This document shows positions 13,694-20,115 of a stretch of 22,922 bases of DNA, piece by piece; the first letter of the stretch is position 1, and every line of letters starts with the position of its first letter. The translations under genes were made by a program, and so were the position numbers. The notes beneath the pieces were generated by a model. That model was given only the letters and a program-made list of their open reading frames with translations, was not told the DNA's origin and searched no databases. Source of the stretch: DATLZM01 sp035559315 (GTDB lineage Bacteria > Actinomycetota > UBA4738 > HRBIN12). The DNA lies in assembly GCA_035559315.1 (NCBI GenBank), contig DATMBJ010000019.1, positions 1 through 22,922 of the forward strand, written 5' to 3'.

Positions 13694-15247
13694 ATGACTG
13701 GAGGCATGAGGCTCCGACGGCTCCGGCCGGTCGAGGTCTACGTCGCGCTCGTCTCGGGGGCGGGCCTGTCGCTCCTGGCCTGGTTCGCCTCCACGGTCCC
13801 CATCGGGGACGTCCGGCTCGCGCCGAGCGCGTTCTGGTGGTTCTCGGTCTTCCTGGTGGCCGCGGAGCTGCTGCCGATCCGGGTCCCGCGCGCGTCGGAG
13901 GTCGAGGAGGTCTCGACCTCCACCACGTTCGCGTTCGCCCTGCTCCTCGGCTTCGGCGGGCGGATCGCCGCCCTCTCCCTCGCGGTGGCCTCCGCCATCG
14001 CGGACCTCACCCACCGCAAGCCCGCCTGGAAGGCGCTGTTCAACGTCGGCCAGTACACGCTCTCCGTGGGCGCCGCGCGCGCCGTCTACCTGCTCCTCGG
14101 CGGCGTCACCGCCTTCCACGGGGAGGACGTCGTGGCCGGCGACAACCTCCTCAGGGTGGCCGCGTCGGCGGCCACGTTCTTCGTGGCCAACGACGCGCTC
14201 ACCGGGATCGCGCTCGCGCTCGCGGAGGGACAGCCGGTCCTCCGCTACCTCCGGCGGGACCTCCTCTTCCAGGCGGCCACGGCCGCCGCGCTCCTCGCGC
14301 TCTCGCCGATCGTGGTCGTGGCGGCCGAGCGGAGCACCTGGCTGATCCCGCTGGTGCTGCTCCCGGTGGCCGCGGTGTACTGGGGCGCGACGGTCTCCCT
14401 CGAGAACGCCCGGCTGATCGCGAGCCTCGAGCGATCCCTCCAGCGCCTCACCGAGCTGAACCGGATGAAGGACGACTTCGTGGCCGTCGTCTCCCACGAG
14501 CTGCGCACGCCGCTCACCTCGATCCAGGGGTACCTCAAGACCCTCCTCCAGCTCGGCGCCGAGCTCCCCGAGGACCAGCGGCGCTCGTTCCTCCAGGCCG
14601 CCGACCGCCAGGGGGATCGGCTCCGGCGGCTGATCGAGCAGCTCCTCGTGGTGGCCCGGCTCGAGTCCGGGGCCGAGCGGAGGGCGGTCTCCTGGGTCTC
14701 GCTCCCCGAGGTCGTCGATCACGTCATCGACGAGCTCCGCCCCCGGGCCCACGGGCACACGTTCGACGTCCGCCTGGAACCCGGGGTGGACCGCGTCCGG
14801 ACGGACGAGGGCAAGCTCCACCAGATCCTCTCGAACCTCGTGGAGAACGCGCTCAAGTACTCGCCGCCCGACACCCGGGTCACGGTCCGGATCGAGGGGC
14901 GCCCCGAGGGCGTGCTGGTGACCGTGGAGGACGAGGGTCCGGGGATCCCCCCCGAGCACCGGGAGCGGGTCTTCGAGCGGTTCTTCCAGGGGGACCAGTC
15001 CTCCACCCGACGGGTCGGGGGCATCGGGCTCGGCCTGTACATCTGCCGCAGCCTGTCGGAGGCGATCGGGGCGAAGCTGTGGATCGAGCGCAGCGGGCCC
15101 ACGGGCACCGCCTTCGCCCTCCTGCTCCCGCCCGCGCCGCCCGGCGAGGAGGACGAGGCGCCGCCCGGCGAGCAGGACGAGACGCCGCCCGGCGAGGAAG
15201 CCGAGGGGCGGTCCCCGCTCCGCCGGGCCGTGGGCGCCGGCGCCTGA
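13694..15247 (+). CDS. Membrane sensor histidine kinase (orphan)
   Basis: Sensor kinase of 517 residues. Residues 1 to about 235 contain about eight hydrophobic segments, a polytopic membrane sensor like the MASE-type input modules (STTFAFALLLGFGGRIAALSL, KPAWKALFNVGQYTLS). A short coiled linker (LERSLQRLTELNRMKDDF) leads to the HisKA domain with phosphoacceptor His268 in VVSHELRTPL. The ATPase domain is complete: N box NLVENALKYSP, G1 VEDEGPGIP, F box ERFFQG, G2 GGIGLGLYI. The tail has three 8-residue acidic repeats. No response regulator is adjacent. The start is ATG 13694; ATG 13706 is possible but its GGAGG is only one base away. No clear promoter is seen. Confidence 0.9.
   Translation: MTGGMRLRRLRPVEVYVALVSGAGLSLLAWFASTVPIGDVRLAPSAFWWFSVFLVAAELLPIRVPRASEVEEVSTSTTFAFALLLGFGGRIAALSLAVASAIADLTHRKPAWKALFNVGQYTLSVGAARAVYLLLGGVTAFHGEDVVAGDNLLRVAASAATFFVANDALTGIALALAEGQPVLRYLRRDLLFQAATAAALLALSPIVVVAAERSTWLIPLVLLPVAAVYWGATVSLENARLIASLERSLQRLTELNRMKDDFVAVVSHELRTPLTSIQGYLKTLLQLGAELPEDQRRSFLQAADRQGDRLRRLIEQLLVVARLESGAERRAVSWVSLPEVVDHVIDELRPRAHGHTFDVRLEPGVDRVRTDEGKLHQILSNLVENALKYSPPDTRVTVRIEGRPEGVLVTVEDEGPGIPPEHRERVFERFFQGDQSSTRRVGGIGLGLYICRSLSEAIGAKLWIERSGPTGTAFALLLPPAPPGEEDEAPPGEQDETPPGEEAEGRSPLRRAVGAGA
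15137..15208 (+). repeat. Three tandem 24-base repeats in the kinase tail
   Basis: Units start at 15137, 15161 and 15185 and are in frame with the kinase (residues 482-505). They encode PPGEEDEA, PPGEQDET and PPGEEAEG. The repeat lies beyond the ATPase domain, so its copy number can vary without harming catalysis. Confidence 0.85.
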
Positions 15248-15254
15248 GACCTCG

Positions 15255-16982
15255 TCAGTCGATGACCGCGAGGACCTGGCCGGTCTGCACGACCTGCCCG
15301 GCCTTGATCGGCAGCTCGGTCACGATCCCCCCGCGGGGCGAGGCGACGTGGTTCTCCATCTTCATCGCCTCCAGGATGCAGATCACGTCGCCGGCCTCGA
15401 TCTCCTGGCCCTTCTCCACGAGGACCTTGAGGATCGTCCCCTGCATCTCCGCCCGGATCTCGCCGTGGACGTGCTCGGCGCGCGCGGCGTGGGCCGCGGG
15501 CGACCGGGGGGGGACCGCCCGACGCTCGTCGAAGATCCGGACCGGGACCCGTCGCCCCTCCACCTCGATCACGATGTCCGCGGGGAGCGGCCCGCGGGCC
15601 GGCGGCTCGCTCGGCGCCAGGTCGAGCTGGGGGCGGAGGCCGGCGCCCCGGATGGCCCGCTCCAGCCAGGTCGTGGTGTGCCGCGCCTCCCGGAACTCCG
15701 GGGTGCCGAGGATCCAGCGATGGAGCGGGATCGTCGTGGGGATCCCCTCGACGACGAACTCTCCGAGGGCTCGGAGCATGCGACGCCGGGCCCGGTCCCG
15801 GTCCTCCGCGGAGACCACGAGCTTCGCGAACAGCGAGTCGTACTCCCCGGGGATCACCTTCCCCTCGCGGACCCCGGAGTCCACGCGGACGAAGGGGCCC
15901 GCGGGCTCCCGGTACCGCGCGATGCGCCCGGGGCCCGGGAGGAAGTTCCGTGCGGGGTCCTCGGCGTTGATCCGGCACTGGATCGCGTGGCCGCGCGGGG
16001 AGAACGGGCCGAGGTGGTCGATCCGCTCGCCCATGGCGATCCGGATCTGCAGGGCGACGAGGTCGAGCCCGGTCACCATCTCGGTCACGGTGTGCTCGAC
16101 CTGGAGGCGGGTGTTCATCTCGAGGAAGTAGAACGACCCGTCCTCGTCGACCACGCACTCGACGGTGCCGGCGTTCACGTATCCCGTCTCCCGGGCGAGA
16201 GCGACGGCGGCCTCGCCGATCCGGGTCCGGAGGGCCTCGTCGACGACGGGGGAGGGGGTCTCCTCGACGAGCTTCTGGTGGCGGCGCTGGACCGTGCAGT
16301 CCCGTTCGCCGAGGAACAGCACCGTGCCGTGGGCATCGGCCAGCACCTGGGCCTCGACGTGGCGGGCCCGCTCCACGTACCGCTCGAGGAACACCTCGGG
16401 GCGGCCGAAGTAGGCCCTGGCCTCGCGGGCGGCGCGCCGGAGGGCCTCCTCCAGGTGCGCGCCGTCCCGGACCACGTGCATCCCCTTGCCGCCCCCGCCG
16501 AACGCGGCCTTCACGACCAGGGGGAAGCCGATCCGCTCGGCCTCCCGGCGGGCCTGGCGGACGTCCACGGGCTCCCGGGTCCCGGGGATGATCGGGACCC
16601 CCGCGCGATCCGCGATCCTCCGGGCGGCGACCTTGTCGCCCATGGCCTCGATCGCGTCCTCGGGCGGGCCGATGAAGGTGAGGCCGGCCTCCCGGACCGC
16701 CCTCGCGAACGCCGCCCGCTCCGAGAGGAACCCGTAGCCGGGGTGGACCATCGTGGCCCGCGACCGCCGGCAGGCGTCGAGGATCGCCTGGATCGAGAGG
16801 TAGGAATCGGCGGGGAGCGGCGGGCCGATCCGGTAGGCCGCGTCGGCCATCTCCACGTGGAGCGCGTCGCGGTCCGCGTCGGAGTAGACCGCGACCGTCG
16901 GGAGGTCGAGCTCCCGGCAGGTGCGGATGATCCGACAGGCGATCTCTCCGCGGTTGGCGACGAGGACGCGAGGTCGGGCCAC
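15255..16982 (-). CDS. Acyl-CoA carboxylase alpha chain (biotin carboxylase + BCCP)
   Basis: ATP-dependent carboxylation of biotin, then carriage of the carboxyl group to an acyl-CoA carboxyltransferase. The 575 residues hold the N-terminal biotin carboxylase domain (RVLVANRGEIACRIIRTCRE), the ATP-grasp loop FGGGGKGMHVV and EMNTRLQVEHTVTEM. A C-terminal BCCP domain carries biotinyl Lys541 in EAMKMEN. The length fits actinobacterial AccA chains and lacks the long BT domain of animal-type PccA. Substrate (acetyl-, propionyl- or other acyl-CoA) is set by the beta subunit, which is not in the window; the nearby mutase makes propionyl-CoA plausible. GTG 16982 follows a TTGACC/CATCAT promoter closely. 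It is divergent from birA, which would biotinylate it. Confidence 0.92.
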   Translation of the reverse strand: MARPRVLVANRGEIACRIIRTCRELDLPTVAVYSDADRDALHVEMADAAYRIGPPLPADSYLSIQAILDACRRSRATMVHPGYGFLSERAAFARAVREAGLTFIGPPEDAIEAMGDKVAARRIADRAGVPIIPGTREPVDVRQARREAERIGFPLVVKAAFGGGGKGMHVVRDGAHLEEALRRAAREARAYFGRPEVFLERYVERARHVEAQVLADAHGTVLFLGERDCTVQRRHQKLVEETPSPVVDEALRTRIGEAAVALARETGYVNAGTVECVVDEDGSFYFLEMNTRLQVEHTVTEMVTGLDLVALQIRIAMGERIDHLGPFSPRGHAIQCRINAEDPARNFLPGPGRIARYREPAGPFVRVDSGVREGKVIPGEYDSLFAKLVVSAEDRDRARRRMLRALGEFVVEGIPTTIPLHRWILGTPEFREARHTTTWLERAIRGAGLRPQLDLAPSEPPARGPLPADIVIEVEGRRVPVRIFDERRAVPPRSPAAHAARAEHVHGEIRAEMQGTILKVLVEKGQEIEAGDVICILEAMKMENHVASPRGGIVTELPIKAGQVVQTGQVLAVID

Positions 16983-16993
16983 GGGACGGAGAC

Positions 16994-17022
16994 ATGATGC
17001 GGGCCGGCGGCGGGAGGGTCAA
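16994..17022 (-). promoter_or_regulatory. Promoter of the biotin carboxylase gene
   Basis: On the minus strand TTGACC (17022-17017), a 17-base spacer and CATCAT (16999-16994) make the best sigma70-like promoter in the window. Predicted initiation is only about 4-5 bases before GTG 16982. The -35 box overlaps the birA -10 box on the other strand. Confidence 0.5.
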
Positions 17023-17025
17023 ACT
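17020..17025 (+). promoter_or_regulatory. -10 box CAAACT, leaderless start of birA
   Basis: CAAACT ends 6 bases before GTG 17032. It departs from TANNNT only at the first base and shares bases 17020-17022 with the opposing -35 box. Confidence 0.4.
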
Positions 17026-17031
17026 TCCACC

Positions 17032-17796
17032 GTGCTCTCCGAGGACGCGCTCCGCCGTGCCCTCGCCGCGGCCGGCCTCGAGGCCCCGGTCCGCTACGAG
17101 GACGAGGTGGGCTCGACCAACGACCTCGCGCTCGAGCTCGCGCGGGCGGGGGCCCCCGAGTGGACGCTCGTCGCCGCCGGCCACCAGACCGCCGGCCGAG
17201 GACGCCTGGGCAGGTCGTGGGTGGACCGGCCGGGCGCCGCGCTCATGTTCTCCCTGGTCCTCCGCCCCGCGGGGCTCCCCCCGGGCCGGGTCGGGCTCAT
17301 CCCCCTCCTCGCCGGGGTGGCGGCGGCGGAGGGGTGCCGCGAGGCGGGAGGCGCGGCGGTGATGTGCAAGTGGCCGAACGACCTCCTGGTGGCCGGGGCC
17401 AAGGCCGGGGGGATCCTCGCGGAGTCCCTGGTCGACGGGGAGCGGCTCGCCCACGTGGTCCTGGGCGTGGGCATCAACCTCCGGGAACCGCCCGCGGGGA
17501 TCCCCGGCGCGGCCGGGGTGGGGGACGTGGAGCCCGAGGCCGTGCTCGCGGGCTTCCTCCGCGCCTTCCGCCCTCGCTACCAGCCGGCCCACCCCGCCTT
17601 CGTGGGGGCCGTCCTCGCCGCCTACCGGAGCGTCTCGGCCACCCTGGGCCGTCGGGTCCGCGCCACCACCACCCGGGGGCGGACGGTGGAGGGCGTGGCC
17701 GTCGACGTGCGGGAGGACGGGGGGCTCGTGCTCGAGACCGGCGAGGGGACCGCGGTGGTCGCGTTCGGCGAGGTCGAGCACCTGGACCCCGCCTGA
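17032..17796 (+). CDS. birA: Biotin--[acyl-CoA carboxylase] ligase
   Basis: Activates biotin with ATP and attaches it to the lysine of BCCP domains. The 254-residue protein has EVGSTNDLALELA, the biotin/AMP loop GRGRLGRSW, CKWPNDLLV and VVLGVGINL, and a C-terminal SH3-like part (GRRVRATTTRGRTVEGVAVDV). There is no N-terminal HTH, so it is a monofunctional group I ligase that cannot act as a DNA-binding repressor like E. coli BirA. GTG 17032 is chosen by position after the -10 box and the expected N-terminal length; the frame is open further upstream. It is divergent from its likely substrate gene, with 49 bases between the start codons. Confidence 0.93.
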   Translation: MLSEDALRRALAAAGLEAPVRYEDEVGSTNDLALELARAGAPEWTLVAAGHQTAGRGRLGRSWVDRPGAALMFSLVLRPAGLPPGRVGLIPLLAGVAAAEGCREAGGAAVMCKWPNDLLVAGAKAGGILAESLVDGERLAHVVLGVGINLREPPAGIPGAAGVGDVEPEAVLAGFLRAFRPRYQPAHPAFVGAVLAAYRSVSATLGRRVRATTTRGRTVEGVAVDVREDGGLVLETGEGTAVVAFGEVEHLDPA

Positions 17797-17857
17797 CCGG
17801 TGCGGCCGGGGCCTCCCCGGGCCGCCGGGCCTCCTTGCCGGGGCCGACGCGCCGCGG

Positions 17858-17863
17858 TACCGT
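17858..17863 (+). promoter_or_regulatory. -10 box TACCGT, leaderless start of PH/SHOCT gene
   Basis: TACCGT ends 7 bases before GTG 17871, the same gap as for the mutase, npdG and VOC genes. Confidence 0.5.
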
Positions 17864-17870
17864 CCGCGCC

Positions 17871-18500
17871 GTGGCCTTCCCGCGCAGGCTGCTGGTCGAG
17901 GGGGAGGAGCTGGTGCTCGACCTCCGCCCCCACTGGATCGCGCTGGTCGGGCCGGGGTTCGTCACGCTCCTGGTCGTGGGCGGGTGGGCGTTCCTCCTGC
18001 CGCGCCTCCCCGAGGGATCCCTCCACGACCCCCTCCTCTGGCTGGTCGTCGCGGCGGGGATCCTCGTGCTCCTCGCCTACCCGGTGCGGGCCGTCGTCCG
18101 GTGGGCCACCTCGCACTTCGTGGTGACGAGCGACCGGGTGATCCACCGGGAGGGGCTCATCGCCAAGGCCTCGATGGAGATCCCCCTCGAGGCCATCAAC
18201 GACGTGCGGTTCCACCAGGGCGTGTTCGAGCGGATCATCGGGGCCGGGGACCTCATCATCGAGTCCGCCGGCGAGCACGGACGACAGGTCTTCTCCGACA
18301 TCCGGGACCCGGAGGGGGTCCAGACGACGATCTACCACCAGGGCGAGCTGAACCAGCAGCGGATGATGCGGGGGGCGTCGCCCGGGGCTCCCTCGGTGGC
18401 GAGCGAGCTCCAGCGCCTCGCCGACCTCCGGGACCGGGGCGTCCTCACGCAGGAGGAGTTCGAGGAGCAGAAGGCCCGGATCCTCCGGAGGGAGGGGTAG
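17871..18500 (+). CDS. Membrane protein with bacterial PH (bPH_2) and SHOCT domains
   Basis: Function unknown. The 209 residues contain two membrane spans near the N terminus (HWIALVGPGFVTLLVVGGWA and LLWLVVAAGILVLLAYPV). A bacterial PH-like (YdbS/DUF304) domain follows at about residues 75-155, with HFVVTSDRVIHREGLIAK, IPLEAINDVRFHQGVFERIIG and GDLIIESAG. The C-terminal SHOCT motif is at about residues 175-207 (ELQRLADLRDRGVLTQEEFEE). SHOCT is a short oligomerisation or tethering helix. Such proteins are usually membrane-surface scaffolds. The gene stands alone: birA ends 74 bases before it, and the oxidase converges on it. Confidence 0.85.
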   Translation: MAFPRRLLVEGEELVLDLRPHWIALVGPGFVTLLVVGGWAFLLPRLPEGSLHDPLLWLVVAAGILVLLAYPVRAVVRWATSHFVVTSDRVIHREGLIAKASMEIPLEAINDVRFHQGVFERIIGAGDLIIESAGEHGRQVFSDIRDPEGVQTTIYHQGELNQQRMMRGASPGAPSVASELQRLADLRDRGVLTQEEFEEQKARILRREG

Positions 18501-18602
18501 GGCCCCGGCCCCGGGGACCCCTCCGCGCGGGCCCCCGGGCCGCCGGGGCGAGCCGCGTCCCGGCGCCGCTCCGATCACGGGAGGCGGACCGTGCGGAGGG
18601 GC

Positions 18603-19607
18603 TCACCCCTGCTCGGGCTCCGTGACGGGGAAGACCCCGATCATCCCGCCGTCGGCGTGGGGCACGACGTGGCAGTGGAACAGCCACAGGCCGGGCCGGC
18701 TGAAGTCCACCAGGAGGGTGTCCGCCGCCCCCGAGGGGAGCGGCACGACGTTCGCGGGCCAGGGCCGCCCACCGAGCACCCCGAGCGAGGTGTGGGTCGC
18801 GGAGTGGATGTGGAGCGTGTGCTCGAGGCTCCCGATGTTGATCACGTGGAGCTCGATCGGCTCCCCCACCGTGGCCTCGAAGAACGGCACGGTCTTCCCG
18901 AGCTGGGCCCGGACCGCCTCGACGCCGCCCTCCTCGTAGATCCGCTCCAGGGTCGCCTCCCCGCCGGGGAGCCCCAGCCCGTTCATGATGAAGGCGGGGA
19001 CGTCGCCCTCGGTCTCGTGACCGATCTCCGCCATGAACAGCACCTCCTGCCGGATCGGGGGTTCGTCGGGGTTCTCGACGATGATCGCGCCGTACAGCCC
19101 CTGCAGGATGTGCTGGGTGATCGTGAGCCCTCCGTCCGCGGAGTGGCAGTGGTAGTAGAAGATCCCGGGCGTCGTGGGACGGAACTCGTACGTGTACTCC
19201 CCGCCGGGCGGGATCATGCTCCCCGTCCCCTGCCCGGTGACGACGTTGGCCTGGCTCCCGTCCATCTCGAACGCGTAGTTGGTGAGGTGGGTGTGGAAGC
19301 TGTGCACGAGGTCCAGCTCGTTCCGCACGCGGACCCGGAGGACCTCGCCGACCTTCACCCGCAGGGTCGGGCCGGGGACGGTGCCGTTGAACGTCCAGGC
19401 GTGCCACACGTTCCCGCCCCCGTAGTCGATGTCGGCGGCCTGGATCGTGAGCTCGTAGGTCCGCACCCGCTCGGCCCGGGCGGCGGGCTCGCGGAGCAGG
19501 GCGGCCGAGGTGATCGCGAGCCCGCCGGCGAGCATCAGCACCACGGCCGCCACCACGGGTCGGGCCCCGGGGGAGCCCGGACGCCGCGTCCTGGGGGTCC
19601 CGTCCAT
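18603..19607 (-). CDS. Two-domain multicopper oxidase, apparently with two T1 sites
   Basis: Copper oxidase of the two-domain laccase/nitrite-reductase lineage, 334 residues. One N-terminal hydrophobic span (about 17-38) anchors or exports it; no twin-arginine motif is seen. Domain 1 has HSFHTH (His102, 105, 107), HCH at 153-155, and His166 with Leu171 five residues on. Domain 2 has HTLHIH (His263, 266, 268), HCH at 311-313, His317 and Met322. Each domain therefore carries a full type 1 set plus half of a type 2/3 cluster, which in the family forms between subunits of a trimer. ATG 19607 follows AAGGAGG by 5 bases. Substrate unknown: phenols, metal ions or nitrite are possible. The four HxH motifs favour an oxygen-reducing oxidase over NirK. 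Confidence 0.88.
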   Translation of the reverse strand: MDGTPRTRRPGSPGARPVVAAVVLMLAGGLAITSAALLREPAARAERVRTYELTIQAADIDYGGGNVWHAWTFNGTVPGPTLRVKVGEVLRVRVRNELDLVHSFHTHLTNYAFEMDGSQANVVTGQGTGSMIPPGGEYTYEFRPTTPGIFYYHCHSADGGLTITQHILQGLYGAIIVENPDEPPIRQEVLFMAEIGHETEGDVPAFIMNGLGLPGGEATLERIYEEGGVEAVRAQLGKTVPFFEATVGEPIELHVINIGSLEHTLHIHSATHTSLGVLGGRPWPANVVPLPSGAADTLLVDFSRPGLWLFHCHVVPHADGGMIGVFPVTEPEQG

Positions 19608-19716
19608 CGCGCCTCCTTCCCTCGGGGTACGCGGGGAGTGAACCGCGCCCTCGGCGCGCTGGCCCGGGACCCCTGGCCCCCGTCGGCAGGGGCGTTGGGC
19701 CCGCCCGGGCCTCCGG

Positions 19717-19722
19717 TAGACT
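19717..19722 (+). promoter_or_regulatory. -10 box TAGACT, leaderless start of VOC gene
   Basis: TAGACT ends 7 bases before GTG 19730. The same hexamer appears in the sdh promoter region on the other strand. Confidence 0.55.
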
Positions 19723-19729
19723 CCGCCCG

Positions 19730-20086
19730 GTGCTCCGCGGCCTCGACCACGTCTACTTCTGGGCCCGGGACATGGAGCGGGCGGTCGCCTTCTACCGGGA
19801 CGTCCTGGGGCTCCCGCTCCTCCGCCGCGACGGGGACGCCTGGGCCGAGTTCGACGCGGGGCCGGTCCGGCTCGCGATCCACGGTCGGGTAGACGATCGC
19901 CCCACCCCGGCCGGGGGGACCGCGGTGTTCGCCGTGGACGACGTCGAGGCGGCCCGGTGGACCCTCGAGCAGCGGGGGGTCCGGTTCCACGAGCACGCGG
20001 GCGAGGTCCCCGGGTTCGCCCGGTTCGTCACGTTCGAGGACCCCGACGGGAACGTCCTCTCGCTGATCGAGTACGCCCGGTCCTGA
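19730..20086 (+). CDS. VOC/glyoxalase-fold protein
   Basis: Small single-module vicinal-oxygen-chelate protein, 118 residues, with two beta-alpha-beta-beta-beta repeats. Visible are LDHVYFWARDMERAVAFYRD with the first metal-type histidine (His7), AVFAVDDVEAARWTLEQRG in the second repeat, and the closing DPDGNVLSLIEYA with the usual metal glutamate. Such proteins act as glyoxalases, dioxygenases or resistance proteins, and the reaction cannot be read from the sequence. Methylmalonyl-CoA epimerase also has this fold, but its characteristic C-terminal pattern is absent. The start GTG 19730 is fixed by the -10 box and by the N-terminal strand. Divergent from the multicopper oxidase; the cyclase-like gene follows 29 bases on with its own -10 box. 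Confidence 0.8.
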   Translation: MLRGLDHVYFWARDMERAVAFYRDVLGLPLLRRDGDAWAEFDAGPVRLAIHGRVDDRPTPAGGTAVFAVDDVEAARWTLEQRGVRFHEHAGEVPGFARFVTFEDPDGNVLSLIEYARS

Positions 20087-20103
20087 AGGTCCGCGTCGGC
20101 GCC

Positions 20104-20109
20104 TATGCT
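20104..20109 (+). promoter_or_regulatory. -10 box TATGCT, leaderless start of cyclase-like gene
   Basis: TATGCT ends 6 bases before ATG 20116, with no Shine-Dalgarno between. Confidence 0.5.
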
Positions 20110-20115
20110 TCCCGC

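Noticed and set aside
18518..18601. Long-range inverted repeat CCCCTCCGC / GCGGAGGGG between the convergent PH and oxidase genes
   Set aside because: Arms are 66 bases apart in extremely GC-rich DNA with many competing stems; too weak to call a terminator.
18603..19607. Multicopper oxidase as copper nitrite reductase (NirK)
   Set aside because: Both domains carry HxH and HCH motifs that supply a trinuclear cluster; NirK lacks these and has only one type 1 and one type 2 copper per subunit.
19730..20086. VOC protein as methylmalonyl-CoA epimerase, which would complete the pathway
   Set aside because: It shares the fold but is short and lacks the epimerase C-terminal pattern; it is closer to general glyoxalase-like proteins.
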